Below the pieces are notes generated by a model. It searched no databases and had not been told where the DNA came from. It worked only from the letters and a program-made list of their open reading frames with translations. The position numbers and the translations under genes were made by a program. Below are positions 25,524 to 36,226 of a stretch of 36,232 nt of DNA, in pieces. Within the stretch, counting starts at the first letter, position 1, and every line of letters begins with the position of its first letter. Origin of the DNA: Paracoccaceae bacterium (GTDB lineage Bacteria > Pseudomonadota > Alphaproteobacteria > Rhodobacterales > Rhodobacteraceae); NCBI GenBank assembly GCA_017854675.1, contig JAFMHE010000010.1, positions 1-36,232 of the forward strand, in the 5' to 3' direction.

Positions 25524-26471
25524 TTAACTTGCCACGGAGCCGAGGAACAATTTCTCGATCCCGTCAAACACGGATTTCCGCAGCGGCGTGGTTTCCATCA
25601 GAACTTCGTGTTCGCCGCCAGGGACCATTTCAAGGCGCCCCCCTTTCCACCTTTCCATCCGCTCGTGGATGCGTGGGACGCCGACGATACGCTCGTTGGA
25701 GCCAAGCCATGTGACGGCAGGCAAGTTCGGCGCGGCGCGTTGGGCCAAATGGTCCGTTTCGGCAAATGCCTCTCTCAGCCAGACATAGCTGGGGCCGCCC
25801 AAGGCGAGTTCGAGATGCGCGGCCAGTTGATCTTGCATCATTGCATACATCTCAGGGTCGGTCGTCAGCATGTTGTCCTCGAAGGGGTCGCTCAAGACAT
25901 AAGGTTGCGTTTTTGTACCGGGCGGCAGCAAGTGCCCTTTGCCCAAGTGCGGCATCACCCGCGACAAAACCCGCGCGAGCGTGCGCAACTGCGGCTTGAC
26001 GTATATGCCCCACATCGGGCCGGTAAATGCAGCGGCCTGAACCCCCAAACCTTCCATGACAGCGCGCAAGCCTATGCAACCGCCCATGGAATGCGCAACC
26101 AAGAAGTAGGGCCGCGGCAGGTTCAGCGCGCGCGCGGCGCGCATCATGGCAGCGACATCTTTTTGATAGTCGGAAAATGCGTCGACATGGCCGACAAGCG
26201 GATCGCTCAGAAGGCGGTCTGCCAATCCCTGACCGCGCCAGTCAATTGCAATCATGGCAAGGCCACGTTGCGCAAATTCTCTGGCCGTAACGCCGTATTT
26301 TTCAATGTATTCAGTACGGCCCGGAAACAATAGGACTGTGCCCTTTGCCCCGGCCAAGGGCCAGTGCCCAACTCGAACGCGTTTGTTGTCAGACGTCATT
26401 GCCCAATGTGCAGCCCCGCCATCGGGGCCGGGATGCACATCGGTAAACAAAGGCGCGTCTGTCAAATCCAT
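25524..26471 (-). CDS. Alpha/beta hydrolase (lysophospholipase PldB-like)
   Basis: VLLFPGRTEYIEKYG...IDWRGQGLADR...FLVAHSMGGCIGLRA...PGGEHEVLMET. Confidence 0.9.
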   Translation of the reverse strand: MDLTDAPLFTDVHPGPDGGAAHWAMTSDNKRVRVGHWPLAGAKGTVLLFPGRTEYIEKYGVTAREFAQRGLAMIAIDWRGQGLADRLLSDPLVGHVDAFSDYQKDVAAMMRAARALNLPRPYFLVAHSMGGCIGLRAVMEGLGVQAAAFTGPMWGIYVKPQLRTLARVLSRVMPHLGKGHLLPPGTKTQPYVLSDPFEDNMLTTDPEMYAMMQDQLAAHLELALGGPSYVWLREAFAETDHLAQRAAPNLPAVTWLGSNERIVGVPRIHERMERWKGGRLEMVPGGEHEVLMETTPLRKSVFDGIEKLFLGSVAS

Positions 26472-26761
26472 CAGGCGAGAACGGCCGCCAGCTTCATCGC
26501 CAGACCCATGTCGCCGTCGACCGACAGTTTGCCGGTCATGAATGCGGATGTCGGGTTGGTTTCGCCGTCGAGGATGGATTTGAATGTTTCTGCATCAGCG
26601 CTCAAAGTGACGTCTGCCGCTTCATCGGCAGCGCGGGCGCCGTCTGCGTCGATCATCACAGCGCCTTCGCCTTGGATGTCGAATTTAGCCAGCCCGTCAA
26701 AGCCCGCGCCACCCATTTTTTCGTTCAGCACCGCAACCGCTTCGTTCACAATATCGCTCAT
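26471..26761 (-). CDS. SCP2 sterol-binding domain protein
   Basis: MSDIVNEAVAVLNEKMGGAGFDGLAKFDIQGEGAVMIDADG...FKSILDGETNPTSAFMTGKLSVDGDMGLAMKLAAVLA; TGATG overlap with downstream hydrolase. Confidence 0.92.
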   Translation of the reverse strand: MSDIVNEAVAVLNEKMGGAGFDGLAKFDIQGEGAVMIDADGARAADEAADVTLSADAETFKSILDGETNPTSAFMTGKLSVDGDMGLAMKLAAVLA

Positions 26762-26835
26762 CTTTAGCCCTTTTTGGCAAAATGGCTCCGTCACGTCTGG
26801 ATTTGCGGCGGCAGCCTGTTACATTCACTTTTGTT

Positions 26836-27393
26836 ATGCGCATCAAACCCGTCAACCTCAAACGTCACCTTACGGCACTTGGAACAGCAGTGTTGCTGTC
26901 TGGCATGGCTTTTGCCGAAGAAATCCCGCCTGAATTGTGGGAAGAATTACGTACGGCACCGCAAGCAGAGGCCGCGCGGGTTGCCACACAAGTCGAAACC
27001 ATCTGGTCGCGGTCTGGCTCTGCGGCGATGGATTTGCTGCTGCGTCGGGGCAAAGAAGCGTTGGAGGCGGGCAATTTCAATCTCGCAATTGAGCATCTCA
27101 CAGCCCTGACCGACCACGCGCCCGACTTTGCCGAAGGCTATCATGTACGCGCCGAGGCTTACTTTCGCGCTGATTTATATGGTCCCGCACTCGACGATCT
27201 GGAAACCACGCTTGCCCTGAACCCGCTACACTTTGACGCGATTTACGGGCTTGGGGTGATGTTCCAGGAGTTCGGCGAGCTGCGTCGCGCAGCAGACCTT
27301 TTCCGCCGCGTCTTGACCATCCACCCCAACCATGAAAACGCAAGCGAGGCGCTTAGCCGCCTGAAGCGTGACGGTATTGGGCGCGAACTCTGA
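26836..27393 (+). CDS. Secreted/periplasmic tetratricopeptide-repeat protein
   Basis: Signal peptide MRIKPVNLKRHLTALGTAVLLSGMAFA; TPRs (ALEAGNFNLAIEHLTALTDHAPDFAEGYHVRAEAYFRADLYGPALDDLETTLALNP). Confidence 0.85.
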   Translation: MRIKPVNLKRHLTALGTAVLLSGMAFAEEIPPELWEELRTAPQAEAARVATQVETIWSRSGSAAMDLLLRRGKEALEAGNFNLAIEHLTALTDHAPDFAEGYHVRAEAYFRADLYGPALDDLETTLALNPLHFDAIYGLGVMFQEFGELRRAADLFRRVLTIHPNHENASEALSRLKRDGIGREL

Positions 27394-27405
27394 TCGGGGA
27401 CCGAA

Positions 27406-30303
27406 GTGTCAGGACAAGGAAGGGTTGTGGCCGTTTTAGGCCCGACCAATACGGGTAAAACAACCTACGCGATTGAACGGATGCTGGGGCATCGGACGGG
27501 GGTCATTGGCCTTCCGCTGCGCCTGCTTGCGCGCGAGGTGTATGACCGGATTGTGAAGTTGCGCGGCCCCTCTGGTGTGGCTTTGGTCACAGGCGAGGAA
27601 CGCATCGTTCCGCCGCGCACCCAATATTGGGTCTGTACAGTTGAGGCGATGCCCGATGGCATGGGTGCAGATTGCGTCGCAATTGATGAAATCCAGCTTT
27701 GCGCTGATCCCGAGCGGGGGCATGTCTTTACCGACCGGCTTTTGCGTATGCGCGGCCTGCACGAGACATTGTTCTTGGGATCTGACACCATGCGGGGCAC
27801 GATTGCAGCGCTGGTCCCCAAGGTTGAATTCGTCCGACGCGAGCGGATGTCAGAATTGATCTATTCTGGTCAGAAAAAGATAAGCCGGATGCGCCCTCGT
27901 AGTGCAATAGTCGGCTTTTCGGTTGAGAATGTATATGCGATTGCAGAGCTGATTAAACGCCAAAAGGGCGGTGCAGCGGTGGTAATGGGCGCACTTTCAC
28001 CGCGCACACGCAATGCGCAGGTCGATATGTATCAAAACGGCGAGGTTGATTATCTGGTGGCGACGGATGCCATCGGTATGGGCCTTAACCTTGACGTGGA
28101 CCACGTTGCTTTTTCAGCATTATCCAAATTTGACGGGCGGCGGATGCGGCCGCTTGCGCCCAATGAACTGGCGCAGATCGCAGGCCGTGCGGGGCGCGGG
28201 TTCAAAAGCGGGACGTTTGGTGTCACCGGTGATGCGCGACCGCTGGATGATGGCGTGGCGCGGGCGATCATGGATCATTCGTTTACGCCGCAGAACAAGA
28301 TCAACTGGCGCAATCATGCGCTGCAATACGGGTCCATCGACCGGCTGATCAAAACGCTTGAGGCCCCGCCGGAGGATGAGCGTCTGGTTCGGGCGCGCGA
28401 AGCGGATGATCTGCGGGCGCTGAAAACACTGGGGCAGGTGGCCGAGATCGAGGCGCGTGCAACAGATGGGCCGTCGGTAAAATTACTGTGGGACGTGTGC
28501 CGCATCCCTGATTTCCGGGGCATCAGTTCAGCCGAACACGCCAGCCTGTTAGAGATTATATTTAACGATTTGCACCAGCGTGGTACCATTCCCGAAGATT
28601 GGATGGCGCGCCAGATCAAGCGCATCGACCGCACCGACGGAGACATCGACGCGCTGTCAAAACGGTTGGCGTTTATCCGCACATGGACCTATGTGGCGCA
28701 GCGCAAAGGCTGGACAAAAGACGAAAGCCATTGGCGCGGGGCCACGCGTGTCGTAGAAGATCGCCTATCAGATGCTCTGCATGAGCGTTTGACCCAAAGA
28801 TTTGTAGACCGGCGCACATCCGTGCTTTTGCGCCGGCTAGGACAGAAGGAAGCCATGGTGGCCGAAGTAAACGAGACCGGTGAAGTAACCGTTGAAGGCG
28901 AATTTGTAGGCAAGCTGGACGGTTTCCGTTTCCGCGCAGACAAAGGTGCCGGCGGCGCAGAAGAGAAAACGATCAAGTCGGCAGCGCTTCAGGCGCTTGC
29001 TCCGCAGTTTCATCTGCGCGCGGATCGGTTTTATAACGCGCCTGATACGGAGATCGACTACACCGAGCAGGGTGGCCTGATGTGGGGCACCTCTGCGGTT
29101 GGTAAACTGGTCGCAGGTGCTGACGCATTGAAACCACAGGTCGAGGTTTTTGTGGATGACGTTGCGGGGCCAGAGGTTGCACAAAAGGTGCAGCGCCGGT
29201 TGCAGCATTTCATCGACCGCAAAATCGCAGCCTTGTTCGAGCCGTTGCTGGCCGTCGGCAAGGATGAGGCCCTGACTGGATTGGCGCGCGGCTTTGCGTT
29301 CCAGATGGTCGAGAATTTCGGCATTCTGCCGCGTGCAGCGGTGGCCGAAGATGTGAAATCGCTGGATCAGGATGCGCGCGGTGCGTTGCGCAAACATGGT
29401 ATCCGGTTTGGCCAGTTCACCATTTTCATGCCGCTTCTGCTAAAGCCTGCGCCGACACGGTTGAGATTGGTTTTATGGTCGCTTTCCAAAGGCTTGTCAG
29501 AGTTTCCTGAAGCACCACCTCCGGGTCTGGTGACGATCCCTGTGGACAAGGGCGCGCCGCAGGGTGCGGATACGATGTCGGGCTACCGCAACGCGGGAAT
29601 CCGTGCGATCCGCATTGATATGCTGGAACGTCTGGCTGACATGCTGCGCGCCGAGGATTCGCGTGGCGGGTTCGAGGCCAAGGCAGACATGTTGTCAATC
29701 ACGGGCATGACGCTGGAACAATTCGCCGACCTCATGGGTGGCCTTGGATACAATGCGGAAAAGGCAGAGCGGGCAAAGGTCAAACTTGTGACCGAAGTCG
29801 TAGCAGAGCCGGAAGTCGCGGCAGATACACCCGTGATGGACGCGGGCGCCGAGGCTGCCGCTGGTGCTGAACCGCAAGAACAGACGCCCGAAACGCTTGC
29901 TGACGTGGTTGACGCCGTTGCTGACGAAGGCACTGCGCCCATTGCGATTGATCCGGTAGCAGTACCTACGGAGGAAGCAGGAGTACCCGAAACTCCCTCC
30001 GAAGAGATTCTGCCCGGTACAGCGCCGGATGCGGTGGTGCCTGAAGTGGAAATGGAGGTGTTTTATACCTTCACCTGGGGCCGTGCACCACGTGCCAATC
30101 AAGGCGGGAACCCGCGCCGTGGCGGCGCAGAGCGGCCAAAGGGCAAAGGCAAACCACAAGGCAAGGGGCGCAAAGGTGGTCCGCGCGGCGACAAGGCAGA
30201 CAAGGCGCAGAACTTTAGTGCCCGTCCGCCGCAAAAGGAAAAGCCGATTGATCCCGACAACCCCTTTGCCGCTGCGCTGATGGGGTTTAAGGACGGCAAG
30301 TAA
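27406..30303 (+). CDS. SUV3-like DExH RNA helicase with basic low-complexity tail
   Basis: VVAVLGPTNTGKTTYAIERML, IDEIQLCADPERGHVFTDRLL, TDAIGMGLNLDVDHVAFSAL, QIAGRAGRG; GTG start. Confidence 0.92.
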   Translation: MSGQGRVVAVLGPTNTGKTTYAIERMLGHRTGVIGLPLRLLAREVYDRIVKLRGPSGVALVTGEERIVPPRTQYWVCTVEAMPDGMGADCVAIDEIQLCADPERGHVFTDRLLRMRGLHETLFLGSDTMRGTIAALVPKVEFVRRERMSELIYSGQKKISRMRPRSAIVGFSVENVYAIAELIKRQKGGAAVVMGALSPRTRNAQVDMYQNGEVDYLVATDAIGMGLNLDVDHVAFSALSKFDGRRMRPLAPNELAQIAGRAGRGFKSGTFGVTGDARPLDDGVARAIMDHSFTPQNKINWRNHALQYGSIDRLIKTLEAPPEDERLVRAREADDLRALKTLGQVAEIEARATDGPSVKLLWDVCRIPDFRGISSAEHASLLEIIFNDLHQRGTIPEDWMARQIKRIDRTDGDIDALSKRLAFIRTWTYVAQRKGWTKDESHWRGATRVVEDRLSDALHERLTQRFVDRRTSVLLRRLGQKEAMVAEVNETGEVTVEGEFVGKLDGFRFRADKGAGGAEEKTIKSAALQALAPQFHLRADRFYNAPDTEIDYTEQGGLMWGTSAVGKLVAGADALKPQVEVFVDDVAGPEVAQKVQRRLQHFIDRKIAALFEPLLAVGKDEALTGLARGFAFQMVENFGILPRAAVAEDVKSLDQDARGALRKHGIRFGQFTIFMPLLLKPAPTRLRLVLWSLSKGLSEFPEAPPPGLVTIPVDKGAPQGADTMSGYRNAGIRAIRIDMLERLADMLRAEDSRGGFEAKADMLSITGMTLEQFADLMGGLGYNAEKAERAKVKLVTEVVAEPEVAADTPVMDAGAEAAAGAEPQEQTPETLADVVDAVADEGTAPIAIDPVAVPTEEAGVPETPSEEILPGTAPDAVVPEVEMEVFYTFTWGRAPRANQGGNPRRGGAERPKGKGKPQGKGRKGGPRGDKADKAQNFSARPPQKEKPIDPDNPFAAALMGFKDGK

Positions 30304-30690
30304 GTGTCTGAAGCAGCGGCAAAATTGCGTGTGGATAAGTGGCTGTGGCATGCACGGTTCTTTAAGACACGCTCTGTTGCTGCTGCGCAGGTATCTGCCG
30401 GTTCGGTTCGGATCAACGGTCAACTAACCCAGAAACGCGCAAGCACGATCAGCGCAGGTGATGTGCTGACCTTTGCGCAAGGCGATCATATTCGCGTGAT
30501 CCAGATTGATGCGCTTGGCATTCGACGCGGACCAGCGCCCGAGGCGCAGGCGCTTTATACGGATTTGTCCCCCCCACAGCCGAAATCAAAGGACAAACCG
30601 CCCGAGAATCCGGGATTTGATGGAAAAGGTCGCCCGACCAAACGCGATCGCCGTGTGCTTGATCTTTCTAAGGCCCGCCATCTTGAATGA
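30304..30690 (+). CDS. S4-domain RNA-binding protein (Hsp15/HslR-like)
   Basis: [36 protein letters not shown] start directly after helicase TAA. Confidence 0.9.
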   Translation: MSEAAAKLRVDKWLWHARFFKTRSVAAAQVSAGSVRINGQLTQKRASTISAGDVLTFAQGDHIRVIQIDALGIRRGPAPEAQALYTDLSPPQPKSKDKPPENPGFDGKGRPTKRDRRVLDLSKARHLE

Positions 30691-30743
30691 TCGGGCCTGC
30701 TGAATTAGTCAGGTGTCACGCCTCCCTGACACAGAGATCTCCC

Positions 30744-31082
30744 ATGACCTATATCGTTAACGACAGCTGCATCGCTTGCAAATATACCGACTGTGTCGAA
30801 GTTTGCCCCGTAGATTGCTTTTATGAGGGTGAGAACATGTTGGTGATCCACCCGGACGAATGTATCGACTGCGGTGTTTGTGAGCCAGAGTGCCCTGCCG
30901 ATGCGATACGCCCCGACACAGAGCCGGATATGGACAAATGGGTTGAGTTCAACCGCAAGTATTCCGAATTGTGGCCTGTTATCATTACGAAAAAAGATCC
31001 GCTGCCTGACGCAGAAGAGCGCGACGGTGAAGCGGGCAAGCTTGAGAAATACTTTTCCGAAGTGCCCGGCGAAGGCGGTTAA
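30744..31082 (+). CDS. fdxA: 7Fe ferredoxin FdxA
   Basis: [55 protein letters not shown]. Confidence 0.97.
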   Translation: MTYIVNDSCIACKYTDCVEVCPVDCFYEGENMLVIHPDECIDCGVCEPECPADAIRPDTEPDMDKWVEFNRKYSELWPVIITKKDPLPDAEERDGEAGKLEKYFSEVPGEGG

Positions 31083-31100
31083 GACCGTTCCATAACGTAG

Positions 31101-31135
31101 CAAAATTGCACCCACTTTTCGGCGGTGCGATTTTG
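31101..31135. terminator. Probable intrinsic terminator / strong dyad downstream of fdxA
   Basis: CAAAATTGCACC - 11 nt - GGTGCGATTTTG, 12-bp stem with one U-G pair; A-tract/T-tract flanks. Confidence 0.6.
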
Positions 31136-31325
31136 TGGTATGATTCTGTCAAGCTGTCATGAAGCGAACACAACACTGATCACACACGGTCGCTGCCGCG
31201 CGTTCCAAAACCCCTCAATGTTTTGCATTCGGCCACTGCCTTTTTGGGCCGGTCCGGTGATGTGTTGGTCGCTGAGCAGTCTTGAGAATCAACAGCGGGT
31301 GCGCCCGCGCCACAGGAGCCACTAC

Positions 31326-31838
31326 ATGTCTAAGTCCAAGAAGCTTGATTTCCGCCCCAATGAATTCGTCGTCTACCCTGCGCATGGCGTGGGTCAAATT
31401 GTATCCGTCGAAGAGCAGGAAGTTGCCGGCATCACGCTGGAATTGTTCGTGATTGCCTTTGAAAAGGACAAGATGACGCTGCGTGTTCCAACGCACAAAG
31501 CAACCGAGATCGGGATGCGCGCGCTGAGCTCTCCTGATGTGATTACCCATGCGATGAAGACGCTCAAGGGCAAGGCCAAAGTCAAGCGCGCGATGTGGTC
31601 CCGTCGGGCGCAAGAGTATGAGCAGAAGATCAACTCTGGCGATTTGATTGCGATTGCGGAAGTTGTGCGCGACTTGCACCGTACCGACGATCAGCGCGAG
31701 CAGAGCTATTCCGAGCGTCAGCTTTATGAAGCAGCGCTTGAGCGCCTGACACGTGAAGTTGCTGCTGTTGGTGGCGGTGACGAGGTCGCAGCGGCCAAGC
31801 AGGTCGGTGATGTGCTGGAAAGCCGTATCGCGGCGTAA
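31326..31838 (+). CDS. carD: CarD family transcriptional regulator
   Basis: MSKSKKLDFRPNEFVVYPAHGVGQIVSVEEQEVAGITLELFVIAFEKDKMTLRVPTHKA. Confidence 0.95.
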   Translation: MSKSKKLDFRPNEFVVYPAHGVGQIVSVEEQEVAGITLELFVIAFEKDKMTLRVPTHKATEIGMRALSSPDVITHAMKTLKGKAKVKRAMWSRRAQEYEQKINSGDLIAIAEVVRDLHRTDDQREQSYSERQLYEAALERLTREVAAVGGGDEVAAAKQVGDVLESRIAA

Positions 31839-31863
31839 TCCACTTTCATCCACATGAGACATG

Positions 31864-31894
31864 CGCCGCATCTTTTTGAGATGCGGCGTTTTTT
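31864..31894. terminator. Intrinsic terminator between convergent carD and cobS
   Basis: CGCCGCATC-TTTTTGA-GATGCGGCG followed by TTTTTT; overlaps the cobS stop. Confidence 0.85.
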
Positions 31895-32681
31895 ATGAAT
31901 TATGCACAAGCGCTACGAGGGTAATCAGCAGGGCGCATTCAACGACCTGTTGTGTTCCACCCAAGACATCCCCGGTTTGGCCGCCTATTTTGGACCGTGC
32001 CAGTTTCGACAGGGCGAATGTTACAGCACCCACTAGCATGACCGGAATGATCGCAGCGGCCCCAAAGGATAGAACAGCGGATGCAGCACCAATCCCAAGC
32101 GCAGCGTAGACTGTGACGTCAGTCGGCCTGCCAGTTTGCTGAGACAGCCCCGTGCGCCGCGCATTGGGCAGCAGATGCATCATCCAGACCATCGCAGCGC
32201 GGGACAAGACAGCGACCGTGAACAGCGTCACCAGGGCCTCAGCCTCGATCAAAAGCACGACCGCTTGCCATCGCACGCCAAATGACACCAACAGGCCAAG
32301 CACGCCGTATGTGCCGATCTGGCTGTCTTTCATGATTTCCAAACGCCGTTCAGGGGTCCAACCGCCCCAAAAGCCATCGGCACAATCTGCCAACCCGTCC
32401 TCATGCATTGCGCCGGTTGTCAGTAGCGCCGTGAGCAAGGCCAACAATGCTGCAATCTGGGCGGGCAGGCCAAACGCCATTGCGCCCCAAATGGTGAGCA
32501 TCATCAAGAGCGCGACCCCGACCCCCACCAGTGGATAGGCCCATGCGGCCATCGCTGCTGGCCTTTTGGCGTCAAAAGGCGGGTAGGGCAGCGGCAAGCG
32601 GGTCAGCAGCGCAAAGGCCACGCGGATGTCATTCAACTGAAATGCTGCGTTGCTGTCTGAATTGTCGTTTCCGCGCATCAT
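31893..32681 (-). CDS. cobS: Adenosylcobinamide-GDP ribazoletransferase (cobalamin synthase)
   Basis: [13 protein letters not shown]...[41 protein letters not shown]; start estimated at MMRGND/MRGND. Confidence 0.93.
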   Translation of the reverse strand: MMRGNDNSDSNAAFQLNDIRVAFALLTRLPLPYPPFDAKRPAAMAAWAYPLVGVGVALLMMLTIWGAMAFGLPAQIAALLALLTALLTTGAMHEDGLADCADGFWGGWTPERRLEIMKDSQIGTYGVLGLLVSFGVRWQAVVLLIEAEALVTLFTVAVLSRAAMVWMMHLLPNARRTGLSQQTGRPTDVTVYAALGIGAASAVLSFGAAAIIPVMLVGAVTFALSKLARSKIGGQTGDVLGGTQQVVECALLITLVALVHNS

Positions 32682-32755
32682 ATTGCCCCTCTGGCACTTT
32701 AGACTTGGCTCACCTGAGGCTAGACAGGGGGTCAGTGAAAATTGCAAGCGTGAGC

Positions 32756-33790
32756 ATGCCCATGACCCAGTCGAATGCAACCCCGGCCTTTACCACGATG
32801 GACGCCTTTCGTGCGCTTTTGATCGACCAGCCGCAGCTTGACGCTGCGGCGCAAACAGAGGCCGCAGATCATAACGGTCAGTTGACCAAACCACCGGGGT
32901 CGCTGGGGCGGCTTGAGGATTTGGCCATTTGGTACCGGGGCTGGCGCGGCGGGGCACTGGCGCAGATTGAAACGCCACAGGTTATTGTTTTTGCGGGCAA
33001 TCACGGGGTCGCGGCGCGGGGTGTTTCGGCTTTTCCTGCCGAAGTGACGGCGCAGATGGTGATGAATTTTGAACATGGTGGTGCCGCGATCAACCAGATT
33101 GCTGCGGCCAATGGCGCAACGCTGAAAGTTGTTGCGCTTGATCTGGACCACCCGACGCAGGATTTTAGCGTGGCCCCGGCCATGAGCGAAGATGATTTGG
33201 TTGCCGCCTTGCTGGCAGGTTGGAATGCGGTGGATGCGACCGCTGATCTGTTGGTTGTGGGCGAGATGGGCATTGCCAATACGACCTCGGCGGCGGCCTT
33301 GGTGGCGGCGTTGATCGGGGGCGATGCGGCTGATTGGACCGGGCGCGGCACAGGCGTTGATGATGCCGGTCTGGCGCTCAAGACCCAAGTCGTGGCAGAG
33401 GCAGTCGCGCTGCACAAAGGGCAGGGTGACGGGCTCGAGATGCTGCGCCGTTTGGGGGGGCGCGAGTTGGCCGGTATGGCCGGTGCGATGGTGCGGGCGC
33501 GGGCGTTGCGAATCCCTGTGATCCTTGACGGGTTCATCTGTTGCGCGGCGGCCCTGACACTGGCGCAGACCCAAGAAGGCGCGTTGGATCATACTGTTGC
33601 GGGCCATTTAAGCGCTGAGGGTGGCCATGCGCGGTTGCTGGATGCTTTGGGCAAAGAGCCGTTGTTGCATTTGGGCTTGCGTCTGGGCGAGGCGTCCGGT
33701 GCGGCCTTGGCAATCGGCGTCATGAAGGGGGCGATGGCCTGCCACGCGGGCATGGCCACCTTTGCCCAAGCGGGCGTCAGCGACGGGTGA
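32756..33790 (+). CDS. cobT: Nicotinate-nucleotide--dimethylbenzimidazole phosphoribosyltransferase
   Basis: [17 protein letters not shown]...[30 protein letters not shown]...[16 protein letters not shown]...GRGTGVDD; start 32756 or 32762. Confidence 0.96.
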   Translation: MPMTQSNATPAFTTMDAFRALLIDQPQLDAAAQTEAADHNGQLTKPPGSLGRLEDLAIWYRGWRGGALAQIETPQVIVFAGNHGVAARGVSAFPAEVTAQMVMNFEHGGAAINQIAAANGATLKVVALDLDHPTQDFSVAPAMSEDDLVAALLAGWNAVDATADLLVVGEMGIANTTSAAALVAALIGGDAADWTGRGTGVDDAGLALKTQVVAEAVALHKGQGDGLEMLRRLGGRELAGMAGAMVRARALRIPVILDGFICCAAALTLAQTQEGALDHTVAGHLSAEGGHARLLDALGKEPLLHLGLRLGEASGAALAIGVMKGAMACHAGMATFAQAGVSDG

Positions 33791-33813
33791 GATTGACGCG
33801 GGGGGTACGCTGT

Positions 33814-35736
33814 TCAGGCGCGTTTTTTTGCGTCTGCGTCACCGTCTGAATCGCCCCGGTTCAAGAAAGCGGTTTCAAGGTCTTTTTGCAGTTCCTTGGC
33901 GCGGGCGACATAAGCCTTGTTGTCAGCGGGTGCCACATCGGGACGCCAAAGGGTGGCCAGTTCGCGCACCGATTGCCGGTCGTGGCTATAGAACATGCGC
34001 TGTGCCTCGGCGGCCTCGTATTCAGAAAGCCCCATATTTTCCAAGACATACCGCCCCGCGCGCAAAGATCCGTCGAACATTTCGCGGACGATGTCGTTGG
34101 CACCGGCCTGATACTGGCGGTACACATCGGTGCGGTCATGGGCGCGGGTTATGATGTGCAGGTCGGGACGTTCCTTGCGCGCATAGGCGATCAGACCAAG
34201 GGCTGCTTTTTGGTCATCCAAGGCCACGACCAGAACGCGGGCATCCTTGAGGCCTGCCTTGCGCAGGATGTCGGCGCGGGTGGGGTCGCCAAGGAAGGCT
34301 TTGAACCCGAACCGCCGCATGACTGCAATGGTTTCGGGGTTGTGATCCAGCACGACGGTTTCAAAACCGCTGGCCTGCACCAACCGGTTCACAATCTGGC
34401 CAAACCGTCCGACACCGGCGATGATGACAGGCCCTTTGGCATCAATTTCATCGGGTGTGATGGCGGTGCTTTCCTCCATCCGTTTGCTGATGAAATCATA
34501 TAGGATGAACAGCAATGGCGTGATCAGCATCGAAAGCGCGATGATCAAAAGCAGGGTTTCAGCGACATTATTCGGCATAACGCCCGTCGTGACCGAGAAA
34601 CTGACCAGTACGAAACCAAATTCGCCTGCCTGCGCAAGACTGAGTGCAAAAAGCCACTGATCGCGGCCTTGCAGTCGAAACATCCGCCCCAATCCGAAAA
34701 GGATCACGCCTTTTACGATGATCACCAACAGCGCCATGCCGACAATTATAATGGCATCCGCGAACAGCAGTTCAAAATTGATACCGGCACCGACCGTAAT
34801 GAAGAACAGGCCCAGCAACAGGCCCTTGAACGGTTCAAGGTCGGTCTCCAACTCGTGACGGAATTCGGAACTGGCCAATACGACGCCCGCAAGAAACGCA
34901 CCCAGCGCCGGCGACAGGCCAACCAGCATCATCAGAAACGAAATGCCGACAACGATCAACAGGGCCAGTGCGGTGTACATCTCGCGCAGGTGGGCAGAAT
35001 GGATGAACCGAAACACAGGACGCGTGAAAAACACACCGACGATGATGATGGACGCCACTGCACCTATCGTTACCAGCGTCACGCCCCATGCAGGCAGTTC
35101 CTGAATAAACGTGATTGCCGCCTCTGCACCGCCGCTTGAGTGGGTATCAACGGCACTATGGGCTTTGTTAACCTCGTCGGCGCTAAGCGAGATTGATCCA
35201 TCCGGCATGACCCCGCCGATGGCTGAGATTGCCAGCAGAGGCAGGAACGCAAGGATTGGAATGACCGCGATGTCTTGGGTCAGAAGGACGGAAAAAACCG
35301 AACGTCCGCCGCTGGTTTGCATCAGATTTTTCTCTGACAGTGTTTGCAGCACAATCGCAGTGGAGGATAATGCAAGGGTCAGACCAATGGCGAGGGCGAC
35401 ATTCCACGGCTGGTCGTATGCCATGGCAATGCCCATCAGCGCGGCGGTTGAAAGCGTAACCTGTAGGCCACCAAGGCCCAGCAATTTGTGACGCATGTCC
35501 CACAGCGCGCGGGGTTCCAGCTCAAGCCCGATGAGAAACAGCATCATCACGACGCCAAACTCCGCAAAGTGCTGCAAGTCTTTGGTTTCCGACCCGACCA
35601 GACCAAGGACAGGCCCAATCAGAATGCCTGCCGCCAGATAGCCGAGCACGGAGCCAAGCCCCAAGCGTGCAGCAATCGGGACGGCAATGACCGCCGCGGC
35701 AAGATAGATCGAGGCCTGAAACAGGAAGCCTTCCAT
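33814..35736 (-). CDS. Monovalent cation:proton antiporter-2 (KefB/KefC-type) with TrkA-N domain
   Basis: Multi-TM antiporter domain (SALSSTAIVLQTL..., GAFLAGVVLASSEFRHELE) then PVIIAGVGRFGQIVNRLVQASGFETVVLDHNPETI; start at ATG 35736. Confidence 0.93.
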   Translation of the reverse strand: MEGFLFQASIYLAAAVIAVPIAARLGLGSVLGYLAAGILIGPVLGLVGSETKDLQHFAEFGVVMMLFLIGLELEPRALWDMRHKLLGLGGLQVTLSTAALMGIAMAYDQPWNVALAIGLTLALSSTAIVLQTLSEKNLMQTSGGRSVFSVLLTQDIAVIPILAFLPLLAISAIGGVMPDGSISLSADEVNKAHSAVDTHSSGGAEAAITFIQELPAWGVTLVTIGAVASIIIVGVFFTRPVFRFIHSAHLREMYTALALLIVVGISFLMMLVGLSPALGAFLAGVVLASSEFRHELETDLEPFKGLLLGLFFITVGAGINFELLFADAIIIVGMALLVIIVKGVILFGLGRMFRLQGRDQWLFALSLAQAGEFGFVLVSFSVTTGVMPNNVAETLLLIIALSMLITPLLFILYDFISKRMEESTAITPDEIDAKGPVIIAGVGRFGQIVNRLVQASGFETVVLDHNPETIAVMRRFGFKAFLGDPTRADILRKAGLKDARVLVVALDDQKAALGLIAYARKERPDLHIITRAHDRTDVYRQYQAGANDIVREMFDGSLRAGRYVLENMGLSEYEAAEAQRMFYSHDRQSVRELATLWRPDVAPADNKAYVARAKELQKDLETAFLNRGDSDGDADAKKRA

Positions 35737-35770
35737 GTCGGTCCTTTCAATGGCGCGGTGCGTGCGCGGG

Positions 35771-36226
35771 TTAGGTGGGCAAGGGGCCGTCGGGTTTGAG
35801 TTGATCCATAACGATCTGGCTGTGCACACGCGAAACCGCCGGGTGCGGCAATAGGACCTCATGAATCAGCCTGTTCAGGCTGGGCAGATCTTCACAATAG
35901 ACACGCAAAAGATAATCTGCATCCCCCGTCATGGTCCATACGCTCACAATCTCGGGACGCGTGGCCATAAGGCGTGCAAAACTGGCAGAATGCTCAGGTC
36001 TGTGGGTGCCAAGGTGCACTTGGACAAAGCCCTGCACGTTCAGGCCAAGGCGGACGGGGTCCAGCCGCGCCGAATATCCGGTAATATACCCTTCGGCCTC
36101 AAGTCGCTGGCGTCGCCGCCCGATCTGGGAGGCGGACAGGTTCAACTGCGCGCTCAGGTCTTGGGCGGTCAGATGGGCGTCCTTTTGCAAAGCTGACAAA
36201 AGGCGCAGATCAATAGGGTCAAGCAT
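35771..36226 (-). CDS. Lrp/AsnC family transcriptional regulator
   Basis: LDPIDLRLLSALQKDAHLTAQDLSAQLNLSASQIGRRRQRLEAEGYITGYSARLDP...GDADYLLRVYCEDL. Confidence 0.95.
   Translation of the reverse strand: MLDPIDLRLLSALQKDAHLTAQDLSAQLNLSASQIGRRRQRLEAEGYITGYSARLDPVRLGLNVQGFVQVHLGTHRPEHSASFARLMATRPEIVSVWTMTGDADYLLRVYCEDLPSLNRLIHEVLLPHPAVSRVHSQIVMDQLKPDGPLPT

Noticed and set aside
32681-32756. Cobalamin riboswitch between cobS and cobT
   Set aside because: Only about 75 bp and no recognisable B12-box or riboswitch core.
32732-33607. Long minus-strand ORF (291 aa) antisense to cobT
   Set aside because: Overlaps cobT entirely; shadow ORF produced by GC-skewed codon usage.
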